64,000 nucleotides of DNA, taken from positions 558,001 through 622,000 of the forward strand of contig JASPKZ010007296.1 of assembly GCA_030220185.1 (NCBI GenBank), written 5' to 3'. Every line of letters begins with the position of its first letter. Within the stretch, counting starts at the first letter, position 1. Position numbers and translations under genes: made by a program. Source of the DNA: Diploptera punctata (taxonomy: Eukaryota > Arthropoda > Insecta > Blattodea > Blaberidae). The notes under the pieces were generated by a model that was given only the letters and a program-made list of their open reading frames with translations, was not told where the DNA came from and searched no databases. Below, piece after piece: positions 20,636 through 29,874 of the stretch.

Positions 20636-20719
20636 ATTGAGCCCCCTCTTGTAGGAGGCCCTAGCCCTTCATGGGACATAGTGACTACATTCATTCATTC
20701 ATTTATTCATTCATTCATA
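20636..20719 (+). repeat. Repeat D tail with (ATTC)n
   Basis: 'GAGCCCCCTCTTGTAGGAGGCCCTAGCCCTTCATGGGACATAGTGAC' followed by ATTC repeats. The reverse complement near 40.97-41.05 kb has the same order (CCTTTCATGGGACAAAGTTATTCATTC), so this is a dispersed retroposon-like 3' end. Confidence 0.6.
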
Positions 20720-21714
20720 CCTGCGAAAAAATACTTTTAAGAAAGTGCAAACAGTGTTTTTTTTTGGTGGTATAATCAATTGCTACAAATGTTTTTATAT
20801 TAACTCCTGCATTGCTCTGTGTGTTGACATTCATGCACTATATATACAATTTGGTAACCGTATCTCTTAGGGAGTCGGTCACTGCAAAATAATGCTATGA
20901 CCTATTCAGAATGTTAAAAAGGAAGTGCTTTCTTTATTATGATAAACTTTAGTTGGTAAATTCTAGGCGAAACACGACTGTGATTGGTTGTAAATCGAAA
21001 ATCATTGAAATGTGATTGGTCATTGACTCCCATTTGGGGCATGAGTTAAATAGTCTCTGTAAGTGTTACAGTAAGTGTGTTTTCCAAATTTTCTATCAAA
21101 TAATCAATTTCGTTTAAGTTATATGTTTGCTTAACTGGATTTACCTTCTGTATATTTTAATTAAATTGAGGAAGACACAGATATTAATATTACAATCATT
21201 GTTTATATTATACTTAGAGGAAAGGAGGTAAATATGGGCTACCATTTTGTTTTATGCTCTGACGAGCATAATTATATATTTTTATTTTACGGAAGTTTAT
21301 ATGATAACAGAGCAATTGTTTTTATATGAATACTAGCGTACCCGACAGACAATGTCCTACCCGAACGTTCAATTCTCATGTCATGGCCGGACGATAAAAA
21401 TATGTTACTTTTTACCATAAAATTCAGCAATTAGGACATAATTAGATATTATTAAATAAGTTCGCAAGAAAACCTCTTACAGCCTGCTGTTGTGACTCAA
21501 GAAGTGTGAATGATGACGTCACATAGTTATGTCGGAACATAACGATAATGCATCTGACATAAAAAAAATCCTATAACCCGATCGCCGCGCCACCTACCAA
21601 GTCCAATTGTGAATCTAAGCCATCCAGGGACCCCACTCAAACACACAGAAAAAGAAAATCGGCCCAGTCGATAAACAGATTTTTTTTTTCAGCTAGATTT
21701 CATTTCTGACCCAC

Positions 21715-21842
21715 TGTTCATCGGTTCCACACTGGCCGAAATTCCATGAGAAAAATTTCTTCCCCCGTAGAGACTCGAACCAGCGTAAGTCCCGTAGTTC
21801 TGCGTCAAGACTTCTTGCCTTAACCACTCGGCTACGGCGCGA
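21715..21842 (-). mobile_element. SINE-E head-containing copy
   Basis: Minus-strand sense: 'CGCCGTAGCCGAGTGGTTAAGGC' (Ser/Leu-tRNA-like A box), 'GCTGGTTCGAGTCTC' (B box), then 'ACGGGGGAAGAAATTTTTCTCATGGAATTTCGGCCAGTGTGGAACCGATG'-type body (read in pieces). Truncated after the body. Other copies at 1.6, 44.2-44.5, 54.0 and 56.2-56.5 kb. Confidence 0.78.
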
Positions 21843-22275
21843 GACTCTTGGTGCAAATGAAAGACAAAAATGGTTATTTGAGTTATCCGTAAGAGATAAG
21901 GGACTCTTGGTATCAATGAAATACTAAAATGGTTTTTGTGAGTTATCCGTAAGAAATAAACATATGCTGTCACGGACTTTTTTGTAGAGCGTTTTGAGAT
22001 ATTCAATTCTGTGTACATTAATTTTGTGTATTTCTTATGGTTTAGGCAGCGTAAGCCATTTAAGCATCCAAAGAGCCACTTTTTTCACGTTTTCCACTAC
22101 AAAGGGCGATTTTTAAGGGTGTAGGAGTTGAGTATCACAACTCTCTTATAGCCTATGTTCATTCCGGGAATCTCCTGAACATTTTGCAAAAAAACCCATC
22201 ACAATCGGATCAACGGTATGGCCGCGCATAAAGTACGAACAAACAAACATACAAACAAACAAACAAACAAACAAA
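21843..22275 (+). repeat. Repeat T, copy 3
   Basis: 'AAAGACAAAAATGGTTATTTGAGTTATCCG' occurs twice in succession (21860 and 21920 regions), then the full body as at 7.26-7.61 kb. It ends 'CAACGGTATGGCCGCGCATAAAGTACGAAC' with an (AAAC)n tail at 22240-22275. The leading part is duplicated relative to the other copies. Confidence 0.85.
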
Positions 22276-22514
22276 CATTAATTATATATATAAGACATAG
22301 TATTAGATAGATTTTATTACACTTATTTTCTTAATTATTTATTTTTTGTGTCAGAGAGTAAAATGGAATATTTTGGTGAGTGGGTCTAAACTTGTCAATA
22401 ACTCTGAAAGTGTCACAAATATTCACTCGTAAAAATTTGAAAGTTATATTAATAATAAATTTAATGTTCTGCACATTGTTTCAACTAAAAAGTTATGATT
22501 AATTTTATTTGTAA

Positions 22515-24321
22515 TAATCAGAGACATAATCATCTCTGTCAGCACCTGCACACTCATTATGTGCCCACATTGAGCAAACAAGACACTGCACCCAAAGTTC
22601 TCCTCCACAATCATCACTGAAACGATTAATCACAAAAAATGCAGCAAGTTTGATCAATTTTGGGCTGCCTTTCAGCTCCCAAATTCAAATCACTATCCTC
22701 CAAATCCGCTTGTTGAACATCTGAAACGTCATCATCGGAATTCTTCTTAGTTTTTTTATTCTTTTGGGACTTGACTCGCAGATGTCTTACTACTTTTTTT
22801 GCGGGAGCATTTCGATGGCAGTGGCATGCTGAAAGTCCTGCTTTATACTGTATGGTGGTCCTGTTTTGAGGCTGGAACCAGTTGCTTTTCTTTCTCGTTT
22901 GGTTCTTGATGTTCTGCTGGTTGATGGAACAGGAGAAATATCAAATGGGGAAACCAATCTAGATTATTCGGCTTAATTTGACTCGAATTACTTTTTGTGG
23001 TAGACTGTTCTGAAGGCCCTGCTACATTTGGAGGTGATGCTCGATGTGGGAGTGGAGATGACGATGACAGGTGCTGAGAGTAACTTATTGAGTTGCAGAT
23101 CTTGGTTGGCTCAGATTCTGCTGCTGTAAAGTCAACGTCGGAAAATATGTTCCCATTCACAGGGAAGATGCCAGTTGCCTTGAATACATTGACGGCGATA
23201 TGGCCTGATTGTATCTTTAAGTAAGCCTTTACAAAGAGTTCTACAATATCATAATGGGAAAGTTGCCTATTATTTTGCCTAATCCACATTCGTATTTCTT
23301 CACTGTAATAGGCTTTCAATGGTCCCATACAAGTTTTATCCAGTGGCTGGAGTTTATGAGTGGAATGAGGAGGGAGAGAAATGATCGAGACATGATTCTC
23401 CCTGAACATAAAGATTATAACCATGTTGCGAGTATGGCTTTAATGTCCGTCCAATATAAGTAACACTGGTGATTCCTCTGATTGTTTTCTCTTTTGTATG
23501 AAGTGAGAAAACCACTGAGTGAAGAGGTATGTCTGAACCCAGCCGGAAGGATGAGCAGAAGCGATAGCACCAGGTGGAGCATCTCTCATAAACTGATTGT
23601 TCATGTTTTTCCTGGGGAAGATTATCATGGGTGGTACGAAATTTCCTGCTGCATTCATGGCCAGTATGATACGAGTAGTAATTAAACCTCCCTTTTCAGC
23701 AGAATTCAGAGATGCAATCTGTATTTTTATTTTCCGTGCCATTACTCCAATCACTTTGCTCTGGACAACTGTGGGACCAGTCTCATCCACATAAAAACTC
23801 TGTCTGCAGCAAACTGATGTTTCTCAAATTAACTTTCTAAAATATTGAAAATTTGGGTAACATTCTTCTTCTTGAATGCTAGTGCACGAGTAAAGTAAGT
23901 GCCACAAGGTTGTCGAATTGTCAGAATGTTTTGTGTCTTTTTAGAAAAAGATTCAACCAAGCTCGACCAGCCATCTCGGAACCAAATGGATGTTTGATAT
24001 GATTTCTTAGTGCTAACTCTAATGCCATTCTACGCAGATCACTTCTGGGCATGCCACAGAATTTCTCCTCCATTATTAATACATATTTTACTAATTCCTC
24101 CTCTAATTTTTTTCACCCAAAACGCATTTACATCCGAGCTTTGTTCCGACTGCTTCCTGTGGTGACATTTATTTTTTCAATAATGTCTGTAGAGTTGTGC
24201 GGGGCATTTTGAGAGTTCCCATACTTTTACTCCAGACTGCAGTGAATGCTCTGATCATATCCTCATCTTTCCACTGTTTTCTTATATTTCTTTTGATATA
24301 TTCAATATTATTTCTAGACAT
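22515..24321 (-). pseudogene. Pogo/Tigger-like (DDE_1) transposase, broken
   Basis: Start MSRNNIEYIKRNIRKQWKDE with a Psq-like helix-turn-helix (WSKSMGTLKMPRTTLQTLLKK), then a DNA-binding segment (GMPRSDLRRMALELALRN). The catalytic core is VDETG (first D), LILDGH (second D), HVSIISLPPHSTHKLQPLDK (third D near PLD), then FKATGIFPVN. A C-terminal zinc-finger-like Cys/His patch (WVQCLVCSMWAHNEC) lies at about 22520-22620. Frame breaks occur in the N-terminal third and near 23800. A single stop (TAA, 23442-23440) directly follows LILDGH in an otherwise open frame. Family assignment is firm; activity is lost. Confidence 0.88.
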
Positions 24322-24419
24322 TCTGAAAATCAACATTACAAATAAATCTAATGGTGTAATGTAGTTTTTTATACTTTTATTACCTATATATCTCTCTCTC
24401 TATCTCTCTTTCTTTCTTT

Positions 24420-24420
<1 letters not shown>

Positions 24421-24471
<51 letters not shown>
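24421..24471. repeat. (CT)n microsatellite
   Basis: CT dinucleotide run preceded by imperfect TCTC/TTTC repeats from about 24391. Confidence 0.95.
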
Positions 24472-24474
<3 letters not shown>

Positions 24475-24678
24475 ATACTCTGTAATTAAATTTTCCATAA
24501 ATGGCAATGTTCTATTCTTCGTAGACACACATCTAATTCTCTTTAATAAAATAGTTTCAAATATGGGCTACATAGCCCATATTTACTTCGTCAGTGGTAG
24601 CCCATATTTACAGCAACATATAGCCCAAGTAATTTTGTTTATAAATCTTATAAATAACATTTAAATACTTTGTTTTGC

Positions 24679-24682
<4 letters not shown>

Positions 24683-24723
<41 letters not shown>
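24683..24723. repeat. (TA)n microsatellite
   Basis: TA run followed by 'ATAGGCCCTATA'. Confidence 0.95.
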
Positions 24724-24725
<2 letters not shown>

Positions 24726-25039
24726 CCCTATAAAATATTATTCCTGTTCTCGCAGAATGTAATCATTGAATTAAAACTATTATCCTTTTCTAATAATAAA
24801 TATAAATATGCATACCGGTACCTGAAAAGTTTTCAATAGCTGCTGGCAAGACAAAAGGCGTACTTTTACTTTCCACTCCCACAGCTTTGATAACAATGAA
24901 ATATATAAATATGATCCATGGTTGTGGAAGTATAAGGACATAGTCAGCTAGTTTTCCGCCAGATTCGTCACCATGCGGACCGAAAATTAGTGGTAGCCCA
25001 TATTTCCCTCCTAGCCCATATTTTCATCTTTTCCTCTAA

Positions 25040-25425
25040 CATTTTATACGGATTGTGATTAATGCCTCACAGGAATTTTATCAAGTGAAAGTTTTGAGGA
25101 AGATGTTAGGGTCTATAGACAATAATGGGGAGTGCAGAAAGAGGTTTAATTGTGAGATTTATGATCTCTATGAAGACATTTATTTGATGCAAAACATTAA
25201 TAACAGCAGATTAAGATGAGCGGGTTATGTAGCCAGGATGGCTTCAAGTAATCCAGTAAAGCACATGTTCCTAGAGAATCCTGAAGAAAGAAGGAAAATT
25301 GGACGACCAAGGACCAGATGGTTGGATTGTGTTGAGAGAGATCTGGAACTGGAGGAATAAGACGATTAACAGGAAGCAATGGCAAGCCTTTCTTAAGCAG
25401 GCCAAGATTCGACCCACCTGTGTGG
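25040..25425 (+). pseudogene. LINE ORF2 C-terminal remnant
   Basis: Plus-strand pieces read 'VKVLRKMLGSIDNNGECRKRF', 'YDLYEDIYLM', '..RLR*AGYVARMAS..NPVKHMFLENPEERRKIGRPRTRWLDCVERD' and 'FLKQAKI' with a stop and frame changes. This is the standard closing segment of an arthropod non-LTR polyprotein. It directly follows the candidate pogo right end. Confidence 0.65.
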
Positions 25426-25971
25426 TGACCGGGTCTAGAGAATAGTCATGCATGTCGTAAAAGGAGGCTTATATGGATACAACCTTGTTCCAGGAGTAAT
25501 AATTATAGGACCAGGTTCTCCAGATTTGGGGCTGACTCCTCTACATCTAGAAAGCAAAATATTATTGAGAAGTCTTTACCAGATCCTCAGATCTGGACTG
25601 GATATTGGCAAGACTTACACAATGTAACATCGTATTTGAATTTGGAACTTTCAATTTAAAATAAAACAAAAGCACTAGTATCTGTGTTACCAAAAAGAAA
25701 TGGTGTATCAGTAACAGCTGTTCAAGAAATTAAATGTCTGGGGAATACCAAAGAAGATTATCTAAGGAAAAATATTTGGAAAGACAAGTTTGGAAAGCCT
25801 ACGGATAGATGTATTGATGCAGTAACAATCGACTCCAGAGAACTGCTGGGCAGCACGGACAGGGGACAGGGAAGAATGAAGAAAAATTATAAAAGGAGAC
25901 TATGGCCCGACATTGGGGTGTAATACCTTTGTAGAAGAAGAAGAAGTTTCAACTAGGGTTATAGCGCCGGG
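25426..25971. other. Unclassified; 79-codon open frame
   Basis: An open frame at 25684-25923 (plus; it starts at a TTA/ATG-poor region, protein LLGSTDRGQGRMKKNYKRRL near its end) has balanced composition. Family not recognised. GAAGAAGAAG at 25933-25944 follows a tail-like context, so this may be a retroposon 3' end. Confidence 0.3.
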
Positions 25972-26074
25972 GAGGGTACGCCTTAGTGTAGTTGGTTAAG
26001 GCAATATGGTACAAGGTCGGGGGTTCAAGTCCTGGTGGATCAGTATTTTTTAACTAGCCTAAACCTTCTGGCGG
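25972..26074 (+). mobile_element. SINE-F, 5' part (interrupted)
   Basis: 'GGTACGCCTTAGTGTAGTTGGTTAAGGC' (A box) and 'GGGGGTTCAAGTCC' (B box), then 'TGGATCAG..TTTTTAACTAGCCTAAACCTTCTGGCGG'. In the intact copy at 55.9-56.2 kb the next bases are 'CACTATGGCCCTGGGGTCGACTCAGC'. Here the SINE stops at GGCGG and resumes with 'GGTCGACTCAGC' at 33241, after the LINE. Confidence 0.8.
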
Positions 26075-26173
26075 GCTCGTGTTTTTGCACAGTTTTCAGC
26101 AGGTGATTGTTTGTGTTTTACAGGTAGTATAGGATATTTTGAAATTATTTGTGTGTACATTTATTCTGTAATA

Positions 26174-26307
26174 ATGGCGCCACGCAAAACAAAGAATTCC
26201 GACGAGAATAAAGAAGAAATGACAAAGCGTGTGATGCAGGAATGTTTGAGGGACCCTGCCATGTTGCAGCTGCTAAAGGACTCGGTGCGTGAGGCTATAG
26301 TGAGTGA
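26174..26307 (+). pseudogene. LINE ORF1, N-terminal piece
   Basis: Starts MAPRKTKNSDENKEEMTKRV with ATG context GTAATAATGGCG. Charged, helix-prone N-terminus. Reading is cut by the PLE after the codons for 'REAIVS'. The last 13 bases (CTATAGTGAGTGA, 26295-26307) are the target duplication and recur at 29226-29238. With one duplication removed, the frame continues exactly into the C-terminal piece at 29239. Confidence 0.9.
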
Positions 26308-26340
26308 TAGTTGAATGCAGGCTTTCACGGCCGGTAATCA

Positions 26341-27520
26341 TGATGTTGAGTGATTCCGGGTTCTGTGGCCGTGGTCCATAGTTGGTGTTGATACCAGACG
26401 TTTCGCCCTCAACTGCGGAGGGCATCTTCAGTGGCGAGTGCTTCTAGGCGTGTTTCCTGGTCGGAAGCTCTACTTAGAGTGAACGCTGCGGGTGTTGTAT
26501 TGATACTAGTGGTGGGAGCAGGGTGAGCGGGCGTGGCTCTTGCTGATTGGCTAATGGTCGTCTCCTTGTTGTCCCTAGTGTTGATGCATTTATTTTCTAG
26601 TGTACGGTACCAGGCCTTAGACAGTTTAATACCTTCCTCTTTTCTGTTAATATTTTCCTTATGCTTGTGTATTTCTATAGCCTCTCGATATAATCTAGGG
26701 AAATAATAGGAAGTTGTGGCTAAAACTTGTGTATCATCGAATAGAATCTGGTGTCCATTCATAATGGCATGTTCTGCTACAGCCGATTTATCCATTTCTC
26801 CTTGTCTGCAGTTTCTTTTGTGTTCTGATAAACGGGTGGCTATACTTCTTTTGTGGTCCCTATGTATGGTTTACCACACGAACAAGGAAGTCGATATACG
26901 CCGCAAGTGGAGAGAGGTGGCCGAGGATCCTTAGCTGAGCGAAGGCAGTCTTCTATTTTTCTTGTAGGTCTGTAAACTGTTTTTATGTTGTATTTTCGTA
27001 GGAGTTTTCCGATACGATCTGTGACTCTTTGTACATATGGTAAGTAGGCTATGCTGGTTGAGGGTGTGTTATCCATTCTGACGTGCTGTCTTCGTGGATG
27101 TATGGTTTGTCTTATTTCCTTGGATGTGTAGCCATTTTCTGGAAACAATTGAACAGATGGTGTTGTTCTTGTTTAAGGTGTTGTGGTTGGCATAACTTAG
27201 TCGCTCTGTCGAACAGTGTCTTAATGACACCTCGCTTTTGTCTTGGATGGTGGTTAGAGTCTTTGTGCAGATATCGGTCTGTGTGTGTAGGTTTTCTGTA
27301 AACTGTATGTTGAATTTCCCCATTGCCAGTCCTTATTATTTGAACATCCAGGAAAGGAAGTCTTCCATTATCTTCTTTTTCCATAGTGAACTGTATTTTG
27401 TTGTGTCTGCTGTTAAGGTGTTGAAGGAAACGTTCCAATTCTTCACTGCCATGTCTCCATACTACGAATGTGTCATCAACATAGCGAAACCAATGTTCTG
27501 GAGACTTGGGAGCTGTTTTT
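26341..27520 (-). repeat. Inverted arm of the PLE
   Basis: Reverse complement of 28044-29225. The match starts at the GAATCACTCAACATCA terminus and stops abruptly at 27520 in 'AGCTGTTTTT'. Two one-base length differences were noted by eye (in CTTCTTTTGTGG and GCCATTTTCTGG). Reverse-strand frames here repeat the PLE C-terminal protein with frameshifts. Confidence 0.93.
26394..26433 (-). ncRNA. Hammerhead-ribozyme-like motif in PLE inverted arm
   Basis: Minus-strand copy of the motif at 29132-29172: core CTGAAGA (fits CUGANGA), stem II GCCCTC/GAGGGC, then GAAACGTC. Stem I TGG/CCA can pair. One extra base sits between the core and stem II, which may weaken activity. Confidence 0.6.
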
Positions 27521-29157
27521 CAAAAACCAACAATCTTATCAAGCAATCGTCCTTGCCAGAAGGAATTAAGAAGAAATTACGCGTATCCGAAGCTCAACCT
27601 CCAAGACTCTATGGTCTTCCAAAAATACACAAGAACAACATTCCACTCCGGCCAATTGTCAGTGCCATCGGTTCTCCGACCTACTTACTGGCAAAGCATC
27701 TTACAGGACTTCTGAAACCACTCCTTGGAAAAACGGACAGCTACATCAGAGACTCGACACATTTCATTGAGAGACTACGGAATATAAACGTAACATCTCA
27801 AGATATACTGGTTAGCTTCGATGTGGTTTCCCTTTTCACCATGGTGCCAGTAAATGAGACCATGGACTACATTAGACAGATTTTCACAGAAGAAATATCC
27901 AATTTATTCAGGCATGTACTAACTACTACTTACTTCCAATGGAACAACAGCTACTATGAACAGACCGACGGAGTAGCCATGGGCAGTCCTCTAAGCCCAG
28001 TAGTAGCGAATTTTTTCATGGAGAAATTCGAAACAGAAGCACTAAAAACAGCTCCCAAGTCTCCAGAACATTGGTTTCGCTATGTTGATGACACATTCGT
28101 AGTATGGAGACATGGCAGTGAAGAATTGGAACGTTTCCTTCAACACCTTAACAGCAGACACAACAAAATACAGTTCACTATGGAAAAAGAAGATAATGGA
28201 AGACTTCCTTTCCTGGATGTTCAAATAATAAGGACTGGCAATGGGGAAATTCAACATACAGTTTACAGAAAACCTACACACACAGACCGATATCTGCACA
28301 AAGACTCTAACCACCATCCAAGACAAAAGCGAGGTGTCATTAAGACACTGTTCGACAGAGCGACTAAGTTATGCCAACCACAACACCTTAAACAAGAACA
28401 ACACCATCTGTTCAATTGTTTCCAGAAAAATGGCTACACATCCAAGGAAATAAGACAAACCATACATCCACGAAGACAGCACGTCAGAATGGATAACACA
28501 CCCTCAACCAGCATAGCCTACTTACCATATGTACAAAGAGTCACAGATCGTATCGGAAAACTCCTACGAAAATACAACATAAAAACAGTTTACAGACCTA
28601 CAAGAAAAATAGAAGACTGCCTTCGCTCAGCTAAGGATCCTCGGCCACCTCTCTCCACTTGCGGCGTATATCGACTTCCTTGTTCGTGTGGTAAACCATA
28701 CATAGGGACCACAAAAAGAAGTATAGCCACCCATTTATCAGAACACAAAAGAAACTGCAGACAAGGAGAAATGGATAAATCGGCTGTAGCAGAACATGCC
28801 ATTATGAATGGACACCAGATTCTATTCGATGATACACAAGTTTTAGCCACAACTTCCTATTATTTCCCTAGATTATATCGAGAGGCTATAGAAATACACA
28901 AGCATAAGGAAAATATTAACAGAAAAGAGGAAGGTATTAAACTGTCTAAGGCCTGGTACCGTACACTAGAAAATAAATGCATCAACACTAGGGACAACAA
29001 GGAGACGACCATTAGCCAATCAGCAAGAGCCACGCCCGCTCACCCTGCTCCCACCACTAGTATCAATACAACACCCGCAGCGTTCACTCTAAGTAGAGCT
29101 TCCGACCAGGAAACACGCCTAGAAGCACTCGCCACTGAAGATGCCCTCCGCAGTTGA
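27521..29157 (+). CDS. PLE reverse transcriptase with GIY-YIG endonuclease, 5'-truncated
   Basis: Penelope-type protein that reverse-transcribes its RNA and nicks DNA with a C-terminal GIY-YIG nuclease. Seen in one uninterrupted frame of about 545 codons: PPRLYGLPKIHK (family hallmark), VSFDVVSLFTMVPV (first RT aspartate), GVAMGSPLSPVVANFFMEKF, FRYVDDTFVVW (YVDD catalytic pair), LPFLDVQI, and then the GIY-YIG region CGVYRLPCSCGKPYIGTTKR with RSIATHLSEHK, followed by SAVAEHA and SKAWYRTLENK. The frame stays open upstream to 27238, but that part is antisense of the inverted arm and not PLE protein. The N-terminal RT portion is missing, so this copy is not complete, yet the remaining frame has no stop. 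Confidence 0.93.
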
Positions 29158-29172
29158 GGGCGAAACGTCTGG
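29132..29172 (+). ncRNA. Hammerhead-ribozyme-like motif at PLE 3' end
   Basis: CCA-CTGAAGA-T-GCCCTC(cgcagtt)GAGGGC-GAAACGTC-TGG. Core CUGANGA and GAAA match the hammerhead consensus, stem II has six pairs, stem I at least three, and stem III is reduced to the self-complementary ACGT, as in dimer-forming minimal hammerheads. Hammerheads are known in Penelope-like elements. The single extra T after the core is a deviation. It overlaps the end of the coding frame. Confidence 0.65.
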
Positions 29173-29238
29173 TATCAACACCAACTATGGACCACGGCCA
29201 CAGAACCCGGAATCACTCAACATCACTATAGTGAGTGA

Positions 29239-29761
29239 GTTGAAAACAACCATAGATCGGAACACTGAGGTCATTAAACAGTTGGAGCTGTCGTTACAGG
29301 AAAGGGATACTAAAATAATGAAACTAGAACAACTGTTGTGCGAAAAAACTGATTCCCTTGAACAGTACCAACGCCGCCAATGCTTACGTATCTTTGGCAT
29401 CCCGGAGATGGACGCTGAGGATACAGACAAAATAGCTATCGATGTGGCGTCTAAAATAGGTATTAAATTGGAAACATGCGATATAGATAGGAGTCATCGT
29501 GTGGGGAGAAAGGCGGACCGGCCACGGCCGGTTATCGTCAAATTCGTAAGCTATCGGAAAAGGAGAGAGGTTTTCCAGAACAAAAAACAGCTGAAAGGGA
29601 GTGGTGTTACAATTAGGGAAGACTTAACTCAAATGAGGTATAAGCTATTAAAAGAATGCATCACCAAATATGGTGTAACAAATGTGTGGACAATTGACGG
29701 AGCAATCCATGTTAAAGAAGGAGATAACAAACGCATCATTCTCCGGGCCTCAGAAATATAA
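29239..29761 (+). pseudogene. LINE ORF1, C-terminal piece
   Basis: Continues ORF1 after the PLE. A coiled-coil-like region (LKTTIDRNTEVIKQLELSL..., LEQLLCEKTDSLEQYQRR) is followed by an RRM-like RNA-binding region (LRIFGIPEMDAEDTDKIAID, DRSHRVGRK, RPVIVKFVSYRKRREVF) and GSGVTIREDLTQMRYKLL. This is the layout of L1-type/arthropod LINE ORF1 nucleic-acid chaperones. The stop TAA ends at 29761; the complete ORF1 would be 218 codons. Disrupted only by the PLE. Confidence 0.88.
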
Positions 29762-29874
29762 TTAGTGCAAACACGGCCAGTGAATAACCGACAGTTATCA
29801 CTTTAAACATTTTATTAATAGTACATAAAATTAAGATATTCTTAGTGACGTTTTACCAAGTTTAGTTTGTAAGT

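Larger units (their letters stand above)
21224..25013 (-). mobile_element. Pogo/Tigger-like DNA transposon, candidate limits
   Basis: The transposase remnant at 22515-24321 lies between matching inverted ends: left GGAGGTAAATATGGGCTACCA (from 21224) and right, read in reverse, GGAGGGAAATATGGGCTACCA (to 25013). Extra copies of the same motif lie subterminally at 24560-24583 and 24595-24611, as expected of transposase-binding sites. A SINE-E and a repeat T copy sit between the left end and the gene and were probably inserted later. Exact ends and target duplication are not certain. Confidence 0.55.
26308..29225 (+). mobile_element. Penelope-like element (PLE), 5'-truncated with inverted 3' copy
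   Basis: 2.9 kb insertion flanked by a 13-bp target duplication (26295-26307 and 29226-29238). Right part (27521-29225): a forward 5'-truncated copy with the RT/GIY-YIG frame and 3' terminus. Left part (26341-27520): the element's 3' 1.18 kb in reverse orientation, near-identical apart from single-base indels. A 33-base extra end (TAGTTGAATGCAGGCTTTCACGGCCGGTAATCA region) lies at 26308-26340. Head-to-head partial inverted copies are a known habit of Penelope-like elements. The terminal GGCTTTCACGGCCGG recurs at 41.2 kb. Confidence 0.93.

Noticed and set aside
27238..27520. N-terminal 95 codons of the long open frame that runs into the PLE reverse transcriptase
   Set aside because: This stretch is the antisense of the PLE's own inverted 3' arm; the open frame across the junction is accidental.
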